The notes beneath the pieces are model-generated. The model did not search any database, was not told the DNA's origin, and saw only the letters and a list, made by a program, of their open reading frames with translations. A DNA stretch of 64,000 nucleotides, from contig NZ_JACHIR010000002.1 in the NCBI RefSeq assembly GCF_014203355.1, forward strand, positions 124,001 to 188,000, written 5' to 3'. A program made the position numbers and the translations under genes. Shown piece after piece: positions 1 through 6,328 of the stretch. The DNA comes from Kutzneria kofuensis (lineage in GTDB: Bacteria > Actinomycetota > Actinomycetes > Mycobacteriales > Pseudonocardiaceae). The stretch's first letter is position 1; every line of letters starts with the position of its first letter.

Positions 1-793
1 CCTGCTGCCGGGTGATCCAGGACAGGATCTCCGGCTGGGTGTGCAGGGCGCCGCGCGCGTCGTCGGCGGTGCCGAAGGGCATGCAGGACAGCACGGTGCG
101 GGCGTCCATGTTGACCAGGTTGTCCACCCGCAGCAGGGCCTGAAGCTGGCCCAGGGTGAGCCAGCGGAAGTCGGGCCCCGCGTCGACGCGGTCCTCGAGC
201 TCCACGACCATGTTGCGGTTGCGCTTGCGGTAGAACCAGGCGCCCTGCTCGGACTGGAGGACGTCGGCGAACACCCGGCGCGGGTCGGGCTCGCGGAAGT
301 GCTCCAGGTAGGGCACCGCCGCGCCGCGGTGCACGCGCGTGTAGTTGCTGCGGGTGGCCTGCACCGTCGGCGAGAGCTGGACGCCGTTGACGTTGCCCGG
401 TTCGGACTTGGCCTGCATCAGGCAGTGCAGCACGCCTCCGATTTCGCGCAGGGCTATGCCGAGGATGCCGATCTCGGGCTGGTTGATCATCGGCTGGGAC
501 CACGCGGTGACCGGGCCGAAGTCGCTGTGCACCCGCACGCCCTCGACGGAGAAGAATTTCCCCGTGTGGTGACGCAAGTCGCCGGTGCGCGGGTCGAACG
601 ACCAGCCGGCCAGCGCGTCGAGGTCGACGCGCCGGACGTCCTGGCGCTGCTGCGCCTGCCGCTCGGTGAACCATTCGTGGAACTCGGCATTGCTGGTCGC
701 CACGCCGTCCACGGCCTGCTGCGACTCGGCGACGCGGGCGGGCAGGCCCGCGTCGAGGTGGCGCAGCAGTGTCACGCCGGACATCGACACCAC
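1..793 (-). CDS. NDP-hexose 2,3-dehydratase (partial, C-terminus off the left edge)
   Basis: Deoxysugar enzyme that removes water across C2-C3 of an NDP-4-keto-6-deoxyhexose, an early step toward 2-deoxy and 2,6-dideoxy sugars. About 264 residues are visible. Family blocks seen include LAGWSFDPRTGDLRH, INQPEIGILGI, LHCLMQAKSEPGNVNG, LSPTVQATRSNYTRVHRG, QGAWFYRKRNRNMVVE and LVNMDARTVLSCMPF. The family is about 450-480 aa with two homologous halves, so roughly half is missing here. The start is GTG at 793 (GTG at 790 and ATG at 784 are in-frame alternatives), chosen for GAAGGGAG just upstream. It lies 40 bp after the cyclase gene and is probably the same transcript. With the glycosyltransferase at 12.5 kb it implies a deoxysugar on the cluster product. 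Recognition of the family is firm. Confidence 0.93.
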   Translation of the reverse strand, partial: MVSMSGVTLLRHLDAGLPARVAESQQAVDGVATSNAEFHEWFTERQAQQRQDVRRVDLDALAGWSFDPRTGDLRHHTGKFFSVEGVRVHSDFGPVTAWSQPMINQPEIGILGIALREIGGVLHCLMQAKSEPGNVNGVQLSPTVQATRSNYTRVHRGAAVPYLEHFREPDPRRVFADVLQSEQGAWFYRKRNRNMVVELEDRVDAGPDFRWLTLGQLQALLRVDNLVNMDARTVLSCMPFGTADDARGALHTQPEILSWITRQQ

Positions 794-833
794 GGCTCCC
801 TTCGGTGGTTTGCTCGGTGTGGCGGCCAGATGC

Positions 834-1292
834 CTAGCGGCGCGCCTTGGCCTCGGACTCGATGAACTCGGCGGTGGTCCGCAGGGCCTTCTCGGTGCCC
901 GCGGACAGCAGTTCGGCCATCTTGTCGTCGTCGACCGGCGAGGCTTCGGTGGTCTCGAAGTCCTGTACGCAGCGGATGGACGAGCCCCCGGGCGCGGGTG
1001 CGTACACCCACAGGGCGGTGGAGTAGAGGAAGAACGGGTTGCCGAAGCGGCGGGCATACGCGACGCGGCGGACCGGGTCGAGGATCCGTTCGACGTGGTA
1101 GTGCCACACCCGGCCGTCCGCGTCCGGCGGGGTGGCCACGCGCAGCACGCGGGAGTGGCGCGCCGGGTCCTCGGCGACGACGGCCTGCCCCTCCGGGGAG
1201 TGGCGGCGGTCCAGTTCGGTGGAGTTGGCCAGTTCCCAGGTCAGCTCGACGGGCGCCTCGATGAAGATCTGGTTGTCGACATGTCCTGCCAC
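834..1292 (-). CDS. SRPBCC-fold polyketide aromatase/cyclase-like protein (divergent copy)
   Basis: A 152-residue START/SRPBCC-fold protein of the kind that folds and aromatises poly-beta-keto chains in type II PKS pathways. It opens with AGHVDNQIFIEAPVELTW and ends with IRCVQDFETTEAS plus a C-terminal helix, the same layout as the cyclase at 4242-4700. The middle differs: the WPELF block is replaced by RRHSPEGQAVVAEDP, so the pocket may be changed. The GTG start at 1292 is preceded by GAAGGGGAG with about 7 nt spacing. It overlaps the end of the AcpS gene by 52 nt, which supports cotranscription. Inference: it acts at a different ring or step from the other cyclase. Confidence 0.8.
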   Translation of the reverse strand: MAGHVDNQIFIEAPVELTWELANSTELDRRHSPEGQAVVAEDPARHSRVLRVATPPDADGRVWHYHVERILDPVRRVAYARRFGNPFFLYSTALWVYAPAPGGSSIRCVQDFETTEASPVDDDKMAELLSAGTEKALRTTAEFIESEAKARR

Positions 1293-1747
1293 AGCGGTTC
1301 TCCCCTTCTCGTGTTCCACGCGATGACGCGGACCAGCACCAGTGCGCGGTCCGCGAGGTGCGACCAGCAGCCGGTCCAGCCGCGCACCCCGGCGCGCCAG
1401 GCGTGCGCGGCGGCGGCGCCGCTCAGTTCCAGGCGCAGGGCGCCGGCGGGGCCGGCGCGCACGGCGATGTCGGTCCACGCCATGCCCACCAGGCCACGGC
1501 CCAGTGCCTTGCCGCACGCCTCCTTGCCGGCCACGCTCACGCCCATCCGCACCGCCGGGTGCGGATGGCTGTCCACCTCGGCGAGCTCGCCGGAGGTGAA
1601 CACCTTGCCGAGGACGTCAGCGGGGAACCTGGTTCGCCACCGGGACATCCGCCGCAGGTCGGCCAGGTCGACGCCGATGCCCCGCACCAGCGGCGGGGGC
1701 GCCGGGGGTCTCGGTGGGCCCGCGGCCGGCCCGCCCCCGAGCCGCAT
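1241..1747 (-). CDS. acpS: Holo-ACP synthase (AcpS-family phosphopantetheinyl transferase)
   Basis: Transfers 4'-phosphopantetheine from CoA to the conserved serine of an acyl carrier protein. It has 168 residues with the AcpS signatures GIGVDLADLRRM near the N-terminus (Mg-binding Asp), FTSGELAEVDS, and VAGKEACGKALG (the Lys-Glu pair that binds metal and phosphate). It sits 2 bp after the ACP gene, so the ACP at 1750-2004 is the obvious substrate. The ATG at 1747 was chosen because the upstream extension is Arg-rich and carries no motif. The Ala/Pro-rich N-terminal 25 residues are longer than usual. A second, degenerate AcpS-like protein lies at 12656-13033. Confidence 0.87.
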   Translation of the reverse strand: MRLGGGPAAGPPRPPAPPPLVRGIGVDLADLRRMSRWRTRFPADVLGKVFTSGELAEVDSHPHPAVRMGVSVAGKEACGKALGRGLVGMAWTDIAVRAGPAGALRLELSGAAAAHAWRAGVRGWTGCWSHLADRALVLVRVIAWNTRRGEPLWQDMSTTRSSSRRPSS

Positions 1748-1749
1748 GG

Positions 1750-2004
1750 TCAGCTCAGGGCCCCGGCGGCCTTGCCGACGAGGGCGCACACATCGGCGAC
1801 GCTGGGGTCGGCGTCCAGTTCGAGGTCGATGTCGACGCCGAGGGTGCGCTTGAGCTCCAGGGTGATCTCGACCAGCTCGGTGGAATCCAGCTCGAGGTCG
1901 CTGCGCAGCCGGGCGGCGGAGGTGATGTCGTCGGCGGCGATGCCGATGGCGGCGATGGCCCGGACGACCTCGTCGGTGATCTGGTCGCTGGTGGTGTCGG
2001 TCAT
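1750..2004 (-). CDS. Acyl carrier protein (type II PKS)
   Basis: A discrete 84-residue carrier protein. The phosphopantetheine site is LELDSTELVEI, with the modified Ser in DST where DSL is usual. This is followed by the helix II region EITLELKRTLGVDIDLELDADPSVADV, here given only as family context. The ATG at 2004 overlaps the stop of the upstream KS-beta gene (ATGA), giving translational coupling. No other carrier protein is seen in this operon, so it should carry the growing chain and may also receive the salicyl starter. Confidence 0.92.
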   Translation of the reverse strand: MTDTTSDQITDEVVRAIAAIGIAADDITSAARLRSDLELDSTELVEITLELKRTLGVDIDLELDADPSVADVCALVGKAAGALS

Positions 2005-3254
2005 GGCATGCTCCGTTCCGGTTCCTGGTGGTGGTGGTCGGTGTCGGCCCGGCCGAGCACGATGACCACGTTGGCGCCCTCGCGGGCGCGGCTCACGACG
2101 ACGACGGTGTCGGTCTCCACCGGCCGGGTCCCGGTGACCAGGTCGACCGGGCAGTCCGGGTCGGCGTCGCCGCCGCCCGGGGTGGGCGGTATCGCCTTGT
2201 CGCGCAGCATCAGCACCGCGCACGCCACCTCGGTGGCGGCGCTCGCGCCGTACTGGTGTCCGTAGGCGGCCTTGGGGACGGTGACGGGCACGCCACGCGG
2301 CCCGAACACCCGCGCCAGCGCCCGCGCCTCCACGGCGTCCGCGACGACGCCGCCCGCGCCCTCGGCGAACACGACACCGACCTCCGCGGGTCGGCGACCG
2401 GCGCGGTCGAGGGCGGCGCGCAGCGCGGACTCCAGCCCGGCCGGGTCGGCCGGATCCGTGGTGCGCTGTTCGACGGCGAGAACCTCGCCGAGCACCTCGG
2501 CACCGCGCCGGGTGGCTCGCTCGGCGGTCTCCAGGACCAGCACGGTGGCGCCTTCGCCGAGGACGAGGCCGTCGCGGCCGGGCCGGAAGGGCCGGTAGGC
2601 GGTGGCCGGGTCGGCGGAGCGGGTCAGCTCGCCGGTGGTGACGTGGGCGGCGACTCCCAGGCGTGTGATGGGGGCTTCTGAGCCGCCGGCCAGGACGACG
2701 TCGTTGCGGCCCCAGGCGAGGCTGCGCAACGCGTGGTGCAGGGCGGTGGCGCCGCTGGCGCGGTCGCACGCGAAACTCTTGGAGAAGCCCCGCACGCCGT
2801 AGCGGATGCTGGTGAAGCCCTGCGCGGCCGTGGGGAACCAGGCGGTCGCCTGCCACGGGTTGATCATCGACGGGCCTTGTTCGTAGTACTCGCGGAAGCC
2901 GCGTTCGCACAGGTCCCAGCCGCCGCTGTTGTTGCCGAAGCTGATGCCGGTGCGGAACTCGTCCTCACCAGCCAGGTCGAGGCGCGCGTGCGCGAGCGCC
3001 TCGGCGGTGGCCGCGATCGCGTAGTGGGCGAACACGTCGCTCTTGACCGCGAGGCGGCGCGGGACGTGATCGAACCGGTCGAACTCGCGGACCTGCGCGG
3101 CCAGGTGGATCGGCAGGCCGCCGGCGTCGAATCGGTCGATCGGGGCGATCGCCGACGCGGCGGACAGGCAGTTCTTCCAGAAGGTCTCCCGGTCGTTGCC
3201 GAGGGGGTTCACCGTGCCGATACCGGTGATCAGGACACGGGGCCGGTCAGCCAC
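2001..3254 (-). CDS. Ketosynthase beta / chain-length-factor-like protein with Arg at the active-site position
   Basis: A 417-residue thiolase-fold KS of the KS-beta (chain length factor) type, partner of the KS at 6321-8411. When SGATA (167-171) is aligned with the SG(L/I)DA block of KS-alpha, the catalytic Cys position is Arg165. Most described chain length factors have Gln there. The VNAHG His motif is also lost (FAEGAGG), while a PKAAYGHQYGAS block keeps the second Lys/His region. The protein should therefore not condense by itself. GTG at 3254 follows GGAGGAGG, overlaps the upstream gene by 8 nt and is coupled to the ACP downstream. The role in chain length is known for the family; what Arg does here is unknown. 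Confidence 0.88.
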   Translation of the reverse strand: MADRPRVLITGIGTVNPLGNDRETFWKNCLSAASAIAPIDRFDAGGLPIHLAAQVREFDRFDHVPRRLAVKSDVFAHYAIAATAEALAHARLDLAGEDEFRTGISFGNNSGGWDLCERGFREYYEQGPSMINPWQATAWFPTAAQGFTSIRYGVRGFSKSFACDRASGATALHHALRSLAWGRNDVVLAGGSEAPITRLGVAAHVTTGELTRSADPATAYRPFRPGRDGLVLGEGATVLVLETAERATRRGAEVLGEVLAVEQRTTDPADPAGLESALRAALDRAGRRPAEVGVVFAEGAGGVVADAVEARALARVFGPRGVPVTVPKAAYGHQYGASAATEVACAVLMLRDKAIPPTPGGGDADPDCPVDLVTGTRPVETDTVVVVSRAREGANVVIVLGRADTDHHHQEPERSMP

Positions 3255-4245
3255 CTCGCACCTCCTCCCGCGCGGGTGTCCCCGCGCCCTCACGAGCGGC
3301 CGGTCCGCCCGGGTGTGGCCCGGCGACGGGTTTGAGCGACAGGGGCGTGCCGGTGACCTCGGCGACGCCGACCACCAGGTTGATTCGAGTGCGTTCCGGT
3401 TCCGCCCACCCGGCGACCGGGCCGGCGTCGAGCCGGTCCGCGGCGTCGGCGAGCAGCGCGGCGGCCGCCGGGTCGGGCCTGCCCTCGAGCGTGCCGACGA
3501 GCCCACGAACCGCGTCCGGGTGGGCGGCGGCCAGGTCGGCCGCGGCGGCTCGCACGGCACGCAGGTAGTCGCGGCAGGCGTGCAGCGCGTCGGCCGTCGC
3601 CACCGGGCCGTGGCCGGGCACGACGACGGTCGGGTCCAGGGCGCTCAATTCGTCCAGCGCGGCGGCCCAGCCGGCCAAGTTGCCGTGTCGGGCCAGCGGG
3701 GTCACCCCGTGCGAGCACAGGTCGCCGGTGACCAGCACACGGCTGTCGGGCAGCCATACGGTCAGGTCGGCGGGGCTGTGCGCGCCGAGGAACGCGCGAA
3801 TGCGCGCGCCATCGGGCAGGGCCGCGTGGTCCAGGTCGGTGGTGGTCGGGCCGGTGAGCGTGAAGCCTTCGGCGTCGACGCCGAAGTGGGCCAGCATCCC
3901 GGGCAGGAAACGGGGTTCGGCGGCCATCAGCGCGACGATCCGCCCGGTGGTGGGGTGGGCGAGGATCTCCGTGTCCGGGAACGCGGGGTTGCCGCCGAGG
4001 TGGTCGAGGTGGTTGTGGGTGTTGACCACGAGCCGGGTGGTGGCGCCGCGACGGGCCACCTCGGCGGTGATCGAGGCGGCCATGCCGGTGGTGAGCATCG
4101 TGTCGATCACGACGGCGTCACGGCCGTCGAGCAGGATCGTGGAGTTGGCCCGGCCGAGCCGCCCGGCGCCGTTGAGGACGGCGACGACGTCGTCAGCGAC
4201 CTCGACGGGCACGCGGGTGTCCTGCGCCACGGTCGTCCCGGTCAC
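3247..4245 (-). CDS. Metallo-beta-lactamase-fold hydrolase in the PKS operon
   Basis: A 332-residue metallo-beta-lactamase-fold protein. Metal motifs are NTHNHLDHLGG (HxHxDH), the GAHSPADL and TGDLCSHG blocks, and VVPGHGP. The last ~30 residues are Pro/Gly/Glu-rich and probably disordered. There is no signal peptide, so it is cytoplasmic. MBL-fold proteins in polyketide clusters have been found to act as thioesterases or cyclases, and this gene lies between an aromatase gene and KS-beta with stop-start overlaps on both sides, so chain release or cyclisation is likely. An independent esterase or resistance role is not excluded. Confidence 0.8.
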   Translation of the reverse strand: MTGTTVAQDTRVPVEVADDVVAVLNGAGRLGRANSTILLDGRDAVVIDTMLTTGMAASITAEVARRGATTRLVVNTHNHLDHLGGNPAFPDTEILAHPTTGRIVALMAAEPRFLPGMLAHFGVDAEGFTLTGPTTTDLDHAALPDGARIRAFLGAHSPADLTVWLPDSRVLVTGDLCSHGVTPLARHGNLAGWAAALDELSALDPTVVVPGHGPVATADALHACRDYLRAVRAAAADLAAAHPDAVRGLVGTLEGRPDPAAAALLADAADRLDAGPVAGWAEPERTRINLVVGVAEVTGTPLSLKPVAGPHPGGPAAREGAGTPAREEVRGG

Positions 4246-4700
4246 GCCAGTGCCGCCTCGGTCTCGATGAACTCCTTGTGCCGCAGCAACTGCGCCAGGG
4301 AGTTGCGGCCGATGCGGTCAGCCACCTGCTCGGTGGTGAACGGCGCCTCGGGCAGCACCTCGAAGTCCTGCACCCACCGCACCCGGGTGCCGCCGGGGAT
4401 CTCGGCGAAGTGCTGGAAGATGTGCATGTAGAGGAACGGGCCGGTCTCCACCCGGCGGGAGTTGACCGTGTGCCGCTCCGGGTCGGTGATCCGTTCGGAA
4501 ACCCAGCTGCGCTGCCTGCCCTGCTCGTCGGGGACCATCGTCAGCCGGAAGACCTTCCGCTCGCCGTCCACCTCGATCAGTTCGGCGGCGGCGTACTCGT
4601 CGACGAACAGCTCTGGCCAACGCTCCACGTCGTTCGCGATGCGCCACACGAGGTCCAGCGGAGCTGCGATCACGATGTCGTTGTCGAGGTGCCCGGACAC
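4242..4700 (-). CDS. Polyketide aromatase/cyclase (SRPBCC fold)
   Basis: A 152-residue START/SRPBCC protein that closely follows the TcmN/WhiE type of mono-domain aromatase/cyclase: SGHLDNDIVIAAPLDLVW, VERWPELF, RQRSWVSERITDPERHTV, RVETGPFLYMHIFQHFAE, VRWVQDFEV. Such enzymes catalyse regiospecific first-ring aldol cyclisation and aromatisation of an ACP-bound polyketone. The GTG at 4700 has a perfect AGGAGG about 5 nt upstream. It overlaps the ligase end by 31 nt and the next gene by GTGA. It is more canonical than the copy at 834-1292. Confidence 0.9.
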   Translation of the reverse strand: MSGHLDNDIVIAAPLDLVWRIANDVERWPELFVDEYAAAELIEVDGERKVFRLTMVPDEQGRQRSWVSERITDPERHTVNSRRVETGPFLYMHIFQHFAEIPGGTRVRWVQDFEVLPEAPFTTEQVADRIGRNSLAQLLRHKEFIETEAALA

Positions 4701-6328
4701 AGTGCCTCCTGGGGTTCGGGATGTGATCGGTCGGTGCGGGCGGAGGCGCCGCCCGGCGGGGTGGCGAGCGCGGTGAGGGCGGCGCGATCGAGCTTGCCGA
4801 CCGGGGTCAGCGGGAGTGCCTCCAGCACGCGCAGCAGGTCGGGCAGCTTGTACCCGGCCAAGCCCTGGTGGCGCAGGTACCGACGGACATCGGCCAGGTC
4901 GGGTGCCGCGTCGCCGGCCGGCACGACGAACACGCCCACGGTCTCGCCCAGGAACTCGTGCGGCACCGGCGCGACCGCGCAGGCGGCGACGCCGGGGCAG
5001 CCCACGAGCAACCCCTCGACCTCGTTCACCGAGACCTTCTCGCCGCCCCGGTTCACGAACTCGCGACGGCGGCCCTCGACGACCAGGTTGCCGCCCTCGT
5101 CCCGGCGGACCAGGTCGCCGCTGCGGTAGAAACCGTTCGAGGTGAACGAAGCGGCGTTCGCCTCGGGCGCGCGGTGGTAAGCGCCGATCGTGTACGGCCC
5201 GCGGACGAGCAGCTCGCCGATCTGGCCGTCCGGCACGGGTTGGCCGTCCTCGCCGACGATGAGCACCTCGTCACCGGGCGAGCCAGGGCGACCCTGGGTG
5301 CCGGTGACCACGTCCTCGGGGTCGTCGAGGCGGGTGAAGTTGAGCAGGCCCTCGGCCATGCCGAACACCTGCTGCAGCCGGCCGCCGATGGACTTGACCA
5401 CGCGCAGCGCGTCCGCGCGGTGCAGCTTGGCGCCGCCGACCTGGAGCAGCGCCAGGCCGGACAGATCGGCGCCCGAGTCGCACAGCGCGACGGCCATGCC
5501 GGGCACGGTGGCGGTGGCGGTGACCCGGTGCCGGGCGATCGCGTCCAGCAGCGCGGGCACTCCGGTCGCGCTGGGGAAGACCGCGGTGCCGCCCGCCGCC
5601 AGCACGCCCAGCACGCCTGGGCAGCCCAGCGCGAAATTGTGCGTCACCGGCAGCGCCGCCAGGTAGCGGGTGTTCTCGTCCACCCCCGCCAGTTCAGCGC
5701 TCATCCGCAGGTTGTAGCCGTAGTCGCGGTGCGTGCGGGGGATCAGCTTGGGCAGCCCGGTAGTGCCACCGGAGAGCAGGAAGAACGCCACGTCGGCCGG
5801 GTCGGCGCGATGGGAGGGCGGGGGCCCGTCGGCCGCGAGCACGTCGGCGAGGGCAACCGCGCCGGAGCGGGCGGGGTGGGCGACGACGGTGACGCCGGGA
5901 AGATCGGGCAGCTCGTCTCGGCCCGGGGAGACGACCAGGGCGCGGGCCTGCGCCGTGGTGACCACGTGCCGCAGCTCCCGCGTCCCGAGAGCGGGCACGG
6001 CGAGCACGGGCAGCGCCCCGGAGCGCACCAGGCCCAGCACGGTCACCAGCAGATCGGGCCCGTTGGGCAGGCGCACGACGACCCGGTCGCCGGGGCCGAC
6101 GCCCAGCTCGCGGAAGCCTGCCGCCGCCGCGGCGACGCGGGCCGCCAGCTCGCCCCGGGTCAGTCGCTGGTCCCCGGCCAGGATGGCGACCCGGTCCGGG
6201 TCGGCGCCCGATGGCCGCAGGACCAGTTCGTCGACCAGCTCGTCCCGCCACCAGCCGCGCGCCGTGTACTCGGCGACGAGGTCGGCGGGGGGCGCGACCG
6301 CGACCGGCGCCGGATCGCGTTCAGGCAC
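4670..6328 (-). CDS. Salicyl-AMP ligase (EntE/YbtE-like aryl acid adenylating enzyme)
   Basis: A 552-residue ANL-superfamily ligase that activates salicylate or 2,3-dihydroxybenzoate with ATP. Visible signatures are LLSGGTTGLPKLIPRTH (phosphate loop), YLAALPVTHNFAL, LQQVFGMAEGLLNFTRLDD, FYRSGDLVRRDEGG, NRGGEKVSVNEVEG, GYKLPD and the C-terminal TPVGKLDRAAL with the catalytic Lys. The combination is that of standalone aryl-acid ligases. Because the salicylate synthase gene lies in the same operon, salicylate is the likely substrate. No aryl carrier protein is seen, so the acyl group may go to the ACP, to the KS-hydrolase, or to a sugar as in the SF2575 pathway. GTG at 6328 overlaps the previous stop by 8 nt. 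Confidence 0.9.
   Translation of the reverse strand: MPERDPAPVAVAPPADLVAEYTARGWWRDELVDELVLRPSGADPDRVAILAGDQRLTRGELAARVAAAAAGFRELGVGPGDRVVVRLPNGPDLLVTVLGLVRSGALPVLAVPALGTRELRHVVTTAQARALVVSPGRDELPDLPGVTVVAHPARSGAVALADVLAADGPPPSHRADPADVAFFLLSGGTTGLPKLIPRTHRDYGYNLRMSAELAGVDENTRYLAALPVTHNFALGCPGVLGVLAAGGTAVFPSATGVPALLDAIARHRVTATATVPGMAVALCDSGADLSGLALLQVGGAKLHRADALRVVKSIGGRLQQVFGMAEGLLNFTRLDDPEDVVTGTQGRPGSPGDEVLIVGEDGQPVPDGQIGELLVRGPYTIGAYHRAPEANAASFTSNGFYRSGDLVRRDEGGNLVVEGRRREFVNRGGEKVSVNEVEGLLVGCPGVAACAVAPVPHEFLGETVGVFVVPAGDAAPDLADVRRYLRHQGLAGYKLPDLLRVLEALPLTPVGKLDRAALTALATPPGGASARTDRSHPEPQEALCPGTSTTTS

Noticed and set aside
41-1853. Long plus-strand open frames (274 and 422 aa) over the left edge
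   Set aside because: They lie antisense to the dehydratase, cyclase and AcpS genes, are full of Arg/Gly/His from high-GC antisense reading, and show no family motif.
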